64,000 bases of DNA, taken from Dasyornis broadbenti (taxonomy: Eukaryota > Chordata > Aves > Passeriformes > Dasyornithidae). Of this stretch, positions 25,201-37,686 are shown one piece after another (position 1 is the first letter of the stretch; each line of letters starts with the position of its first letter). The notes beneath the pieces were generated by a model, which saw only the letters and a list, made by a program, of their open reading frames with translations, was not told the DNA's origin and ran no database searches. Position numbers and translations under genes: made by a program. The stretch is taken from positions 1,550,293-1,614,292 of the forward strand of contig VZRN01006818.1 of NCBI GenBank assembly GCA_013397935.1. The letters run 5' to 3'.

Positions 25201-27889
25201 ATCCCTGTACTTGGTTCTGCCTGCTCTGTGTTTGAGGGCCCCTTCCACTGTAACAGTAAGGGTTAGAAACATGAGAAGAGGCTGTGGTGAGGATCTCTCT
25301 CTGCCCTTACGTGTGAGGGATCTGTGAGAGAAGACACCACTGTGCTTTGAGAAACCTTGCTTTGGAAGCTGGCAGTGCTATGAAGGTCATGGATCTGAGC
25401 TGCTAGAAGAGGGCCAGTCCTGCAGCTTGTGTTCAGCATCTGAATCGTGAATGGTTTGCACACAAATTGTGAGAGCATTCTGGTTGATGTCTCATATAAA
25501 GTGGCTTGGATATAGGAAGTTTGACGCTTGGATGCTGCTCTGCTCTTTAGGAAAAAACCCAAAACACTGCTGTGTGTTTTTGCTATGCTTTTCTACCATT
25601 TCATATAGGGCTGTGTAAAAGTGTTTGCAAGAAAAATGCAATTGCTTCTCTTGGCAATTTCCAGAAATGCACGTGTTCCTTCTGCACCCAAGAATGTGCT
25701 TATTGCCTCACTGTCAGCACTGGTCCTTCCTTGTCTGAGGTCTGATTTCTTCCTGTCTCTTCCCCTTACTGGTCTTGAACTTCACGGCTTCCAGACCTGC
25801 TAAGTTCCTTCCCCTGCACCCTCACCCAGTGCCCCTCTCATGACATTGGCTTTGTGGCTGTCTTTTCTGCATGTCAGATGGATTTGCAGGTGTGGTAATG
25901 ATGGTGAGAAAGGAAATTCAAAACAAAACTGGAAATGAACAGCAGATAAGAGCAGAGGAGGTGTAAAGGGGAAAGGCAAAAGGCAGAGTTGAAAGTTTCA
26001 TCCCTAACTAGTCCTGGCAGGGTAACCAGCAATCTCTCATTTCACTGTTGGAGGAGGGGGTTTGAAGGGAAAGTTATAGCAAAGTTTTTTTTAATGGGTG
26101 AGCTGGTAAAGTGTGAAGAAGTAGGAAAAACGTCTGAGCACTGAAGCCTTTTTTAGGTCTCTTCCACATGAATTTGCACAGCAGGTCGAGTCATGTAATT
26201 GAGAGGGAGAGACCAAAAAAAGGGCATTTAATTTGGGAAGAAAACAGTTTCTAGTAGTAAAATGCAGTTTGTAGCTGCTCAAGTCTAGTTAGGATGTCTT
26301 TGTGTTACCAGTGTCCGTTATTAACGTTTCACGTTGTTTGGCCATTACAACTCTTCCTGGGTTTCCTTTCAGTAACATTCCCTAGGGAAAATGGCTCTTC
26401 TGACTACCAGAAAAAATGAGGTTTCTAATTATAGGCTTGCTTTGGAGCCAGAAGGTTTAGGTTTATGTTTGACATGTAGTCGTGAAACTTATTTTAAAAG
26501 AAGCAACTAAAAATATCCAGTAATGTTTTGTTCTTTTTTTTTAATCCATTTGGCAGTCAGTGAATATTATGGCATAAACATTGTCACAACTGAAATACTT
26601 GAAAGTTAAGAGCTGGAGGAATGAGTGGGGTAGAGATTGTGTCTATTTTAAGCACACATCACTGTGACAGTAAACTAGCGGTCCTTATTTTGTGTTTTTT
26701 GCCTCACTCTTCTCTCGGAGCACTTGGTGTGCTGTGCATGCATCAGTAACTTGGAGGGCTTGATGGCCATTTTGTGGTGAACTCCAAGTCCCCTGCTGGT
26801 GTCTGACAGCCTCTGGAGGTGAGATGAGATTTATGCTCTATGCAGAGGATGCTAATTGCTATATGCTGGTTTATCATCACAGTTGGTTCTTGGAATCATC
26901 GGTTTAAATTTTGAGGACTTAACTATATGAAATGGTAGCTACTAGCGCATGCAAAAAATTAAGAAACATGTTTAGGAGAGATGGATTAATGTACTGTCCT
27001 AAGCAGAGTTCAAGTCACTATAACATCTAATGAGTGCTGTTTACATTCAGCAACTTAAGTGCCATGAGTGCAGCACCAGCAGCAGGTAGTATTCAGACTA
27101 GATGAGTAACTCTTAACCTTTCCATTGTTTTCTTTAGTCTGTTGTATTAATACTATATTAAGTGCATCTCAGGCAGTTGCTTCTCTGTAAACTCTGGGAG
27201 CACAAACAATGTGTTATTACCTTTGTTACTGACAATTATTTAAATATCACAGATAAACACTGATTTTTTGTTTTTTAATTTTTTGTTTTTTTTTTTCATT
27301 TTGTTGGAGAGAAAAAAGGTCTTTGATTCACCTATCAGAGCCTTGGAGTACAATAGCTAGGTTTCACATTGGTAAGATCAGAAGCACTTAGTAAGTGTGG
27401 GTATTTTGTGAATTAAGTGATATAATTGAGTTGGGATAATTGTGTAGCTTTAAGTGCAAACTGAAGGGCAGAGCTGTGGAGTTTCACTGAAGTCAGGAAG
27501 TATTGGGCACCTATAACTTTATAGTCCAAAATGTTTAGACTTAGGCTTCTTTAGACACATATGAATAGACATGCAGACATAAGGAGTTTTCTTTTCACTG
27601 AAGAGTCTGATGAATTCAGGAAAGTGCTCTGCAGAGCAACAGAACTCAAGATCATCTCAATTCACTAAAGAGATTTAAAAAAAACCAATAAAAAGTTACT
27701 TAGAGAAGGAGAAAATTTTATACCCCCTTTTCATGAGCTGTTATTTCAACTGTAGATTGGTGTGTAAGAATAATATCAGAATGACCATTTTGGAAGAGGA
27801 TCTTGCTGATTAACATTTAGCTATTGCAAGAACAAAATTATGATGAAAAACTAAAGTAGAAACTGATGCCACAGTTTGTCTCTTCTTTA
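22276..27889. other. RASSF3 intron 1, first segment
   Basis: Past the CpG island the sequence returns to AT-leaning single-copy DNA. No recognisable exon, RNA gene or mobile element was found. Simple tracts include an A/C-rich run at 23543-23565 and a T-rich tract at 27264-27300. Open frames here are short and domainless. Confidence 0.7.
27264..27300. repeat. T-rich low-complexity tract
   Basis: A nearly uninterrupted T tract broken by G and AA. A poly-pyrimidine tract can resemble a splice acceptor, but no coding sequence follows it. Confidence 0.85.
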
Positions 27890-28108
27890 AGAAGTCAGTG
27901 GCACTGGTGCTGGATTAAGAGTAGCAAACACTACTGGCTCATGGGTCAGGCACAAAGGATCAAAGTGAATAGGGTAACATCAGGCTGGCAGCTGGTCACT
28001 CATGGAGTTCTTCAGGGCTCCATCCTCAACCCAGAGCTCTTCCACATCTTCATTAATGACTTGGATGCAGGACTGGAAGGAATATGAAGTGAATTTGCTG
28101 ATGACACT
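27890..28108 (+). pseudogene. Broken CR1 reverse transcriptase remnant
   Basis: In one frame this reads as the central palm of a LINE reverse transcriptase. An in-frame TGA at 28085-28087 follows DLDAGLEGI. The same frame then gives SEFADDT, containing the FADD catalytic box, before an in-frame TAA at 28109-28111 where CR1 normally has a lysine. The catalytic aspartates are present but sit between two stops, so no active enzyme can be made. It is transcribed only as part of the RASSF3 intron, if at all. Confidence 0.85.
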
Positions 28109-28465
28109 TAATTGGGAGGAGCTGTTGACTCCCTCAAAGGCAGAGAGGTGCTGACAAATTAGAGAGATGGGCAATCACCAACCATACGAAGTTTAACAAG
28201 GACAAGTGATGGATTCTGCACTTGGGATGGGGCAACCCTTGATGTACGGACAGACTCGGGAATGAGGTGCTGGAAAGCAGAGCTGTGGAAAGGGACCTGG
28301 GGTCCTGGTCAATGGAAATCTGAATGTGAGTCAGCAGTGCCCTGGCAGCCAGGAAGGCCAAGCATGTCCCCGGGGGGCATCAGGAACAGCATTGCCAGCT
28401 GTGCATGGGAGGGGATTGTCTTGCACTGCTCTACTGTGGGGTGGCCTCACAATGAGTGCTGTGTG

Positions 28466-28535
28466 CAGTTTTGGGCAATGTAAGGAAGATATTGCCCAAA
28501 ACTGTAAGGAATGGGCACAATATAAGGAAGATACT
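28466..28535. repeat. Perfect 14-bp inverted repeat and 42-bp-period duplication inside the CR1
   Basis: CAGTTTTGGGCAAT at 28466-28479 is repeated exactly as its reverse complement at 28491-28504, with an 11-base spacer. In addition AATGTAAGGAAGATATT at 28477-28493 recurs at 28519-28535 with two differences. Recalled CR1 sequence lacks this inserted copy, so it looks like a local template-switch event. Confidence 0.85.
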
Positions 28536-29218
28536 AAGCTATTGGAGAGTGTCCAAATGCGGACAACGGAAGATGGTGAAGAGCCTGGAGGGGAAGCTGT
28601 GTGAGGAGCAGCCGCAGTGACTTGGTCTGTTCAGCCTGGAGGAGACTGAGGGGAGACCTCATTGCAGTCTGCAGCTTTCCTGTGAGGGGATGTGGACGGG
28701 CAGACACTGATCTCTTCACTCTTGTAACCAGTGACAAAACTTAAGGGAATGGCCTGAAAGTGTCTGGGGAGGTTCAGGTTACGTATCAGTAGAAGGTTCT
28801 TCACTCAGAGAGTGATTGGGCACTGGAACAGGCTCCCCAGGGAAGTGGTCACAGCACCAAGCCTGACAGAGTTCAAGAAGTCTGTACTCTCAGGCACATG
28901 GTGTGATTCTTGGGGTGTCATGTGCAGGGTCAGGGGTTGGACTTCGATGATTCCTTTGCGTCCCTTTCAACTCAGGATATTCTATGAGTCTAAATAAACT
29001 GATTAACAGAGAATTGTAGATGAAGTGCTGGGTGTGTAATGCAGTATTTGCTTGTGACACTAGACTAGTGGGACAAGACAAGTAACATAAGCTTCTGGAA
29101 GAGAGACATGAGAGTGACAGGTTTCTTGTTCAGCTCTCCTCATGGATAGGCAGATAAGGCCCTGGGGACTTCTGCAGGTAGCACATCATCCATACTTACA
29201 TTTAAAAAAACCAAACCA

Positions 29219-29270
29219 TATTATGTATATATGTATATAAAATATTTAGAGTTATGTATATATATAAAAT
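29219..29270. repeat. TA/TGTA-rich low-complexity tract
   Basis: Two similar blocks, each TTATGTATATAT-like and ending in TATAAAAT, lie head to tail. It reads as an AT microsatellite-like region. Confidence 0.8.
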
Positions 29271-32200
29271 CTAACATGCACACATATGGATTTGTACGTT
29301 TTAAGACCAGCAGTCCCACAGATGTTAGAGGCATGCCCTGATGGGGCTGAAGCTAACCCAGTGTGCTGTCATCCCTCCACTTTCAGTGCAGCGCTTATCT
29401 GACTGCAGCGTTGTCAAGCCTTTGTATGGGTTCAGGTGCCTGTAACAAAGCCTGCACGTTTTCTGTAGACAGGTATAAATTGACTTGGGGTGAGTAATTG
29501 CCGCTTTCCTTATGTTTTTTTGGCATGCTTGCTTTTCTGTGAGGTTGATGAAATACTGCAGACGGTTTTGAGGAGAGTGCTTCCTATGCAGACATGTATT
29601 TGGCTATGCTAAGTAGCCACATGATTTATGTAGCAATTAAGAATGCTTTCTAGTTACTCATCTGTGTGTGTGTGCTGGAGAGGAATATGTGTTCCTGTAT
29701 GCAGAGGAATCTGTGCTGTGCTGAAAATAATAGTGAAAACAGCAGTGGTTCATCTGCCTCAGAGGGTGCATCAAACATTGGTGTTGGGTACATAGGAATA
29801 CCTGGTGTGCAGGTTGTCAGCTTCTCTGTCTCACTCTTTACCCACTAAGTAATTGTGGAAAATGCTGTTTGCAAGTGTGTTTCTTTTAGAAATTATATAA
29901 AATAGTACACTAGGGGCAAATTACAGAGGCAGTTGTCTCTAATCTTTTATGAGTATTCCTGTTGTCCATAATTAGGACTGCTTTTATTGTGATCTGTCCC
30001 CTCATTGATCCAAGGTGTGGTCAAGTGCTTGGATGCACATTCTATATTGTAGTCTATGGTAGACTCTTCCTCATAGTTCAGAGTCCTTGCATCTTGTGTT
30101 TGCAGTACACAATCAATACAGTCTGATAGGTAATAATAAAAACCGAATATCAAGTGCTGCTCTGACTGAAGATATTAGTTTGCCAAATGTTTAGGTGCTT
30201 AATTTTATTTCTGCTGAAGCAGGAATCCCATGATTTGACTTGTCCCCCTTGAAGCAAAGTTTGTAATAGGACAAATTTGTTAATGCTTCATAAGTAGCTT
30301 AACACCTTTATTGACGGCTAATAACCTCTGTTGTAGAGGACTTCCTCTCAGTGACTTCTTATATACAGTTGTGCTTCGATCACACTAGCCTGTAAACTTG
30401 AAAGGGTTTCGTTCAGACGTTTCATTTAGAGCATTACTTTTCTCTTAGTGGGTTCCTCTTTTCTGAAGAATTGGGCTCCTCAAGATCAAAGCCTTGCTCA
30501 TCTTGCTGTTTAGTAAAACCAGCAGCTTGATTTAGTGTGTTCATTTAGATACATAAGCTGAGATTGTGGAAGTATTTTTGTTCAGAATTGCTCATTTAAT
30601 TCTGAAATATTTTCACAGTTCATCTGAGAATCATCTGGTAAAGCTATGTAAACTCCAGCAACTGCTCTAGGAATTTCAGCTTGACCCATTGCAATTGTGT
30701 GTACAGTAACTGGCATATTTTTTTGGCACTGCCTGAAAGATGAAGAATTTGATGGTTGTGTATTGCATAATGGGAGAATTGGCCTGCATTGTTTATCCTC
30801 ATGTTTGAAATGAGTAAGTTCAAGGTTCAATATTATTCTGAGATTCGCATAAGAGTCTGTGCGAATTTTCACAATAGATGTAATTTGAACTACTATATTA
30901 GAATTTTTTATGATGTTATTGATGTGTGGAAATGTTATGTAATACAGACATAGACAGGTATCTTGTGTTACCCTTATGACAAAACGCGTAAAAAACCTCA
31001 GTCCTGTGTTTTTGCATCTTTTATTAGCTTGCAAGTAGTAGAAAAGTTGACAGGTGGCAATTGACCTAGTCTGTGCCTAAAGTGCACAGTAGGGATGTTC
31101 TGTAGCCAGCTGCAGGAGCTGATCTCCCACCTGTCCAGGCTGGTGACTTAAAGAATGGTCAGCACCTTTTTTGTTACCTTGCATGTGTGTTCAACTTGGA
31201 AAAGCAGTGGAGAGAGAGAGGGCTTCTGCAGAAGCATTTCTGGATCCGTCAGCCTAGACCGTTGAACTTAAATGTTGAAGACGAAGGAAGAGAAATATGA
31301 GCATGAAGAAAGTTCTTTTTAATCCTGTCAAAGGTGCAGGCACCCCATTTCCATCACCAGGAGTACCTTGATCCAAAAATTAGACCCATGTGATGGCTGT
31401 GGTATAGCCAGGGGTAAATACTGTGATAAGGGGGTGCTCCTGCAAACTGCTGAAATAAATCCCTAATTCTCCACGTGGTATGGACCTGGCAGCTGAAAGC
31501 TAGAAGTAGGTATAGCTTTTATATATGATAGTTAAGGAGTGAAGGAGGAGGAGAAGGAAGGAATCTTTGTGTAGAAGACTTGCTCCATCTCTTACAGAAT
31601 TGATACTATGAGCACTTACCAACTGCTGAGAGCAAATTGAAGTGAATTGTCCTGCATGCATGTGAGGCTTGGGAAAAGTAATTTGCGATGGGGAGTTGAT
31701 TTGTGACTGTTGTCTTTTAGGAGCTCTGATGGAAAGAAGGAAAAGAAAGTATTATATCTGTCCTGCTGTAAGTGCAGGCTGAAAAATTCCTGTTCGTATT
31801 TCCGCACATAGGAGTGATGTCTTATGTCCTGTGGAAAAATCTACAGTTTAATCAAAAGTTCATACTTGCGGCAGTTGCTGCATTAGGTACCCACACTGGG
31901 AGTGCTGGCAGTGTAAGAACAGCAGAGTCAGCAGAACATGAGTTGTGCAGGCAACCTGCTGCAAGCAGTAACCAGACTCCCATGTACTCTGCACAAGAGA
32001 AATCTGCTTTATTAAGGGGAACTTGATCTTTCATTAAAGAAATCTTCTGGTCATGATACTCACAACTTTCATGGAGCCTAGCTTAGCACAGTGTTGCTTT
32101 TCTAATGCAGTGTCTACATTCATTTGCAACTCTAAAATCTTATTTTCTGTATTTACAAATGTATCCAGATCTTTGAGCTAATTTTGATGTAAAATCTAAT

Positions 32201-34994
32201 ATTAAGGAGAGTTTGCAGTTTTTGCATGAGTTAGCATGTCAGCTTAAGATGAACTTGGAATATTTAACTTGATATTCAGGGGTGCTTTAGTTGTTGAATT
32301 AAGGGAATACCTTTTTCCCTTTCCAAGAATATGTGATACAGAGTGATGACTAATGACAGGAGTCTTAATTCTTTCTGTAATGAAAATCATTTAGCTGCAT
32401 TTAGACAGCCCAGTAGGTGGATCTCAGGATCTAAGTAAATGGATTCACAGTAGCTAGTTAAGATAGTCTTAGGGAGTGGGGCTGTTGTAGGCTTCAAAGA
32501 CTGGAATATCTTTTGTTGTATTTGGTAATATAATTTAGTTATTACCCTGGGGAAGTGACTCTTAAAATACTGAATTACTTCAGTTACCTTTTAATTCATT
32601 GTAGTGGTAAGAGACTACTGCATGTGCATATGGATGCCAGAGGAGACCGCAAAGCTTCTGGACATCAGTCAGATAAACCTCTGAATGGGATCATCACGTT
32701 CCATTTTTCTGTTCTCGTTGAATATAAAGTTGAATTTATTTATGTGAAGAGTTGCCTTTCTGAAGTTTTTTCTTTGGGCTCTATGACTGTGTAAAAAATT
32801 ATTCCTGAACAATTTCCTCACCCCCCCACCCTCCCTATTTTTTCTTCAAGGTCCTGGCCAAGCAAGAGCTTGTTTTATTCTTTGAGTACAAATTACTTTC
32901 CCTTCTTCTTTAAGACTGAGACTGACTCACACTGCTGTGGCTTATAACAATTATAACAAGAATTGCTGATAAATCTAAATACTTTCTCTAAGCATTCTCT
33001 ATATCAACTGCATAGTATGCTTTGGGGTCTGATTTGGGCTTCATGGGAACAAATTTGTTTTCATAGAAATTGGAAAATGGTATTAGTGTTCAGCTGACCA
33101 TGTGATCTACTACTCTGAACTTTTATTGGTCCCTTGCTTGACTAGGAGGTATTTTTACTGCTTTAAAGATAGTATAATGTTAGCAAAATAAAATGCAGTT
33201 CAACTAAAACCACCATGTTTTAATTAAAGTGTGCGGAAGAAAATATTTTCTGAGACTTTTAAGTCTGAGCTGTAAATTACAACTTTTTTCTTGAGTCAAT
33301 ATTCAGTAGACTGTTGTCAAAGAGTATAATAATTGGGAGATTGTTCTTATTGCTAACTCCGACCTGTGAGCCAAAGGACTTCATGAGGTAGGTTTAACTG
33401 TGGGTTTCTGGTTTTTTGTTGCCATGATCAGAATTCTTGATCTGTAAAATGAAGCAGACATTTCCTGTGCTTGGTACAGTGACGTTTTTATATTCTGGAT
33501 TAGAGTGGGTGCCAATTAGCCAGCCACTGTTCTACCCTTCACAGGAAAGACAGTTCCTACATCTTAGACCTGATCACAGCGTATATAACGTGATCCCAAA
33601 TAAATACCTAGTATTTAGGCAAGATGGAGAACCAGTGATGCTTTGTAAATCAAAGTGGCTCTGTTGCTAGCAGGGCATATTCCATCAGGGTTTCTCTTTT
33701 GGTTTGTTAAACCATAGGGCATTTGGGATTGCCTTAGAAGGTTTGTTATACAGAAGTAATTCCTGATGTAAACCTTTCTTCAGTTCTGAATAAGAATGGA
33801 GCTGTCTGTAAAACAGTAACCCTGAAGAAGTGTCCAGCTCGCAGAAGATCAAGTAAGTTGGCTTGAAACATGCCATGTTGTGTAATACACATTTTTTTTG
33901 TCTTCTTTATGATCACCAAACCATAGTGAGGTTCCTGGGAGTTTAATTCTGTGTTTTGTCACCAAAAAGCTACTTTATGCTCATCTGTGCCTGAGATGAA
34001 CTTGTGAAGTGCGTTTTCTGGTGGCAGGTATTGGCAGCACCCCCTTGTTTTGTCTCACTCCTGTTCGGTGTCCTTGGTTTTCAAGTTGCTGATACCCTGT
34101 CCCCCAATGACAGCAGTGGGCATGGGAGCTTTTGGGAGAAGTCTTATACCTGCTGAGCTGAATCCTGTGGAAGAATTAATTTTCTTCTCTTGCTATGCTC
34201 CCCTGGAAGGGGATGCACTTAATATAAATGTTGAAGGATTTAAATAAGTTATAGATTATTCCAACAGAAGTTACATATTTAGAAGTACCCTTCTAAAGAT
34301 CTTCTGCATTTGCTCAGTCATGGGCAAAAGTGTTTAGTAGAGTTATATCACAGGTTTTGTTTTATGGCTAGAGCTTGTGGGTTTGTCTGCACTGGCATCT
34401 GCTTTTAAATTGATTACATGTTCACGTGGTGGGAAGCTTATCTTGGGATGGGGGAACATGACTGTTTATATTGTGCTAAAAGGTTGATATGTGAAGTGAA
34501 ACATCAAAGCAGTTTCTAATGCTCTGAACTTTGAAACTTACAGTTAATTTAATTAAAAGATAATTAAAGACACATCTTTCCCCACCCCTGAATGCAGACC
34601 CCAAATATTCTTCAAAGCATATTTGATTTTAATGATTTGGTGATTTCCTCCCTGAGGCTTTTTTTAACTTGCCACTGGTGTATAAAGATGCAGCTTTGAG
34701 TTGCAATGATAATAGACTATTAGTGCAGTAGGTGTTTGCCTCCTAAGACAGTAAAATGACATGTTCTGTGGAAGAAGCATGGCATTAAAAGAAAAATAAT
34801 TCATAAACCTAGTGATTTTTCTCTAGCAGCCAAAGTTCATGATACAGTTCTTTTTTAGTGATTTATAGCTTAAACTAGCTCCTGAAGCAGCCTGGTAAAC
34901 TGCATGGTATGGAATGCTAGCATGCCACACGTGGTTTTTCACTTTTTTTCTACTTTCTTCTTCTCTCCCCTCCCTTGAATTCTAATGAAGGGTC

Positions 34995-35092
34995 CTGTTT
35001 TAAAATGAGTTTGGCTTTAAAACAGCCTTTACGGCCAATGCTGGCCGTAATGTATTATGTAATACAGATTTACTGCACAACGAATCATTGTG
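34995..35092. repeat. Cluster of three perfect inverted repeats plus a weak fourth
   Basis: Arms CTGTTTTAAA/TTTAAAACAG (34995-35004 and 35016-35025, 11-base loop). Arms TTACGGCCA/TGGCCGTAA (35029-35037 and 35042-35050, 4-base loop). Arms GTATTA/TAATAC (35052-35057 and 35060-35065, 2-base loop). A weaker CACAA/TTGTG pair follows at 35076-35092. All pair perfectly and stand almost end to end. On the + strand they would lie in the RASSF3 primary transcript and could fold as consecutive hairpins. I do not match it to any repeat family I know. Confidence 0.9.
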
Positions 35093-35424
35093 AAGATGTT
35101 ATGTGGAGGATATAGGATGGGAGCTCCATGCTACTTGTCTGGATTTAACAAGTAGTAACCTATATGTTTTCATCTTCAGAGATCAGATACAGTGGAAAAG
35201 AAAAACCTTTCAGAAGGCATTTCACATTTGGTAGTGATTGTGTCAGAAAGAGAAGGCAGTTGAGAGGACTATTTTTTATAATAACGATTACAGAAGCTGC
35301 ATGATTAATACTAGCATTGGTATTTCTTTATGTTGTAGTTAGGGCATTACACTGTGCTAAGTGCAGTCATTAGAAATGTGGTGCCATTCCCTGAATATGG
35401 GAAGGAACTGCATTTTTTTAGGTA

Positions 35425-35543
35425 CTTGCAGAGATCCTTTCTTGTTCTGGGTGCACTCCTGAGTAACACCCTGCTTGGATGGGGAGGTTGGACTAGATAA
35501 TCTCCAGTGGTCCGTTCCAGCCTTACCCATTCTGTGATTTTTT
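35425..35543 (+). mobile_element. CR1 LINE 3'-end fragment
   Basis: A short 3'UTR remnant in sense orientation: TAACACCCTGCTTGGATGGG, then TTGGACTAGATAATCTCCAG and GTTCCAGCCTTACCCATTCT followed by GTGATT. This is the characteristic avian CR1 terminal block, which closes with an octamer-like ATTCTGTG repeat. It has no coding capacity. Confidence 0.8.
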
Positions 35544-36604
35544 TCCCTGTCCCCTTGCTGTGTGCTTCCAAATGAACCTCACTACTGCCCTTCCAGAGAA
35601 ATCCAGACTTTGTTCTGACTGTTCCCAACACCCAAGTGAAAAAATCTGAGATATGGTGGGGATGCCCTGCTGAAACTGAGCTGGAGCTGGATGCCATTCT
35701 CTTTCAGATGTGTAACACCAGAACATAACTTTCCTGGGCAGCACTTGCTCTGTTCCCTCTTTATTGTTCTCATGGTTTCTGTGCAGTTCCATGGCTGCAT
35801 GCTCACAGGGAGATCTTCTAACCTGCAACAGTTATTGGTTTGCTAATCCACGCAGGTTACCTGTAAATAGGTAGGTAGTGTTTTCTTTTGGGTTCGTAAC
35901 TTCACCATATTTCACTTTTGGTGAAGCAGATGTTTGCAGAACATTTTGGTGAAAACACGATACACTAAATGTTAAATGTAAGTTGTTTAAGATGTAAAAG
36001 GTCAAAACACAGGCCTGGTGCAACTCAGAGCACTATTTTGTTTGGGTGTTTTGTAGAAAAGTGCCAAGTACAGCCAGGTTTCCAGCCTCCTAGATTTATC
36101 CCGTGAACCAAGGCGATGTCTCACAAGGTAGAACATGAAGGGATCATCACAGAACAGTTCATCCTGCCTCTGTTGGTCATGCCCTGTCATATCTCAGCCA
36201 CACACGTACAAGGTAGATGCTGCAGGTTGAAGGCTGTTTTAGTGTGGCTGCCATCGCTTGAGCAGAGGGTGTGGTTCCACTGAAGCTTCAGATTAAACTA
36301 ATTAAGGCAGGTTCTTTTTTTCAGATGTCTTTATTGAACCAGATCTCTGTGGTTGCAAAATGAACAGCTCTGGTGCTAGAGCAGATGGAGCAATGTGCAG
36401 ATGGGGAGACTGACAGAGAGGGTGGGACCTCAAGAGGTTGGGCTTAGCTTGGGGAGTTGTGTTTTGGGAGGGAAAGCCTCTGCTGATGGTGCAGTGAAGA
36501 CCTGCCTTAGAGTGGACAGATTTCTTTGCTGGATAGACATGATACAGGTAGGCAGAAGGTGGAGAAATCTGGGCTTTTTGGTTTTGTGTGGTTTTGGTTT
36601 GGCA

Positions 36605-36670
36605 CTCTTTTGGGTTTTTTTTTGGTAGTTGTTTATGTTTGGCTTTTTTTGTTTGTTTTTATTCTTTTAA
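36605..36670. repeat. T-rich low-complexity tract
   Basis: Repeated TTTG/TTTT blocks over about 65 bp. Open frames across it are composition artefacts rich in Phe, Val and Leu. Confidence 0.8.
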
Positions 36671-37640
36671 TGAATAATAGTTCTGAAAGGAAGAAGGCAG
36701 TAGAACTTGCTGAATGGAAAATATAGTTTATGCTTTGGTATCTAACAGAAAGAAGGGCAGCAAATAGGATTGAAATGTAAACCTTGGATTTACTTGCAGG
36801 TTCTTGATTTTCAAAGTACACGCATTTGTGTATTTCTAGCTCTTTGTGTTTTCTGTGGCTTTAGAATCCTCCCTTAATTCTTACCTGTAACAGGTTTAAC
36901 AGGTGAACTCATCCATTTAGAGAATAAAGTTGAGGGCACTATTTAAAACATATTGAAATGTATTTTAAATATTATGCCATACCAAAAGGTAACTGCACTC
37001 TTTCCTGCGCCTTGACCAACTTCAGTCTCCAGCTGTTTTAAGATTTTTCCACTGCACGTGTGAGCCTGTTAATGGAAATCTGGTGTTAGTCTTTTGCTTG
37101 TTACCTTGCTTGCCAGTTTTGAGGGAAGGTTGGAAGGGGTTTATTAAGCTGTTTGACAAATGTATCATCAGTATCTATTTTCATGCCCCTTCATAAAACG
37201 TTTCACAGCTGAAACTGCCTGTGGTAATGGTTGCTGTAATCAACCTTTTGCTGTGATTTTGTTTTGTTGTTTTGGGCTTTATGGGTTATGGCATGAACAG
37301 TTACTGCTGTTTTCACAAGTGTAAATATGGGTAGCTTTTTGGATGTAACTGCTTGAGAGGAACTGCTTGCTTCTTTTGCTGGATGGAAGACGGAAGAATG
37401 AAGATGAAGAAGCTACAGCGAGGGAGGAGGCAGCTGCTCTTGGCAGGTGGTCTTGATCTGCCAGTGGACCACTGGATGAGGAGGAGGAATGTCTGTGCAC
37501 TCCTTCTGCCTTTCTTTAATCACAGAATGGCAACATTTGAGCATCTTGACTCCTGACTGTTTAATAATTTAATTTGTTTGTTTTAAAGAGAGAGGAGATC
37601 ACCTGATTAGCATCTGGATGACTGGAAGGCCACATCACGA

Positions 37641-37686
37641 TTCTTCTTTTCTCTGTTTTTTTTCTTTTTCTTTTTTTCTTCTCCCC
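37641..37686. repeat. Polypyrimidine (C/T) tract
   Basis: A long C/T-only run followed by CCCC. It resembles a splice-acceptor tract, but no coding sequence consistent with RASSF3 follows. Confidence 0.8.

Larger units (their letters stand above)
27890..28990 (+). mobile_element. 5'-truncated CR1 LINE fragment
   Basis: About 1.1 kb of a chicken-repeat-1-type non-LTR retrotransposon in sense orientation. It starts within the reverse transcriptase domain (WIKSS...VTSGW...GVLQGS, then IFINDLDAGLE), passes through the ECCVQFWA region, and reaches the C-terminal block GHWNRLPREVVTAPSLTEFK at 28818-28877. It ends with the typical avian CR1 3'UTR (TCAGGCACATGGTGTG, then CAACTCAGGATATTCTATGA). 5' truncation is the normal outcome of CR1 target-primed reverse transcription. 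Point changes and a local rearrangement at 28466-28535 show it is an old copy. This element is the main evidence that the host is a bird or close sauropsid. Confidence 0.92.
28991..35424. other. RASSF3 intron 1, second segment
   Basis: AT-leaning intron sequence without a supported exon. It holds a TA-rich tract (29219-29270), a (GT)n run near 29662-29675, a polypurine stretch at 31541-31562 and the inverted-repeat cluster at 34995-35092. The minus-strand open frame at 30582-31034 (150 codons) has no recognisable domain. Confidence 0.65.

Noticed and set aside
30582..31034. 150-codon minus-strand open frame in AT-rich sequence
   Set aside because: No domain or homolog recognised. A rough estimate from stop frequency gives an expectation near 0.4 for such a frame, so it is not significant alone. 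Conservation of the frame would be needed.
37519..37545. AATCACAGAATGG, like an inverted CR1 3' end
   Set aside because: The match stops after about 13 bases and the following CR1 block is missing.
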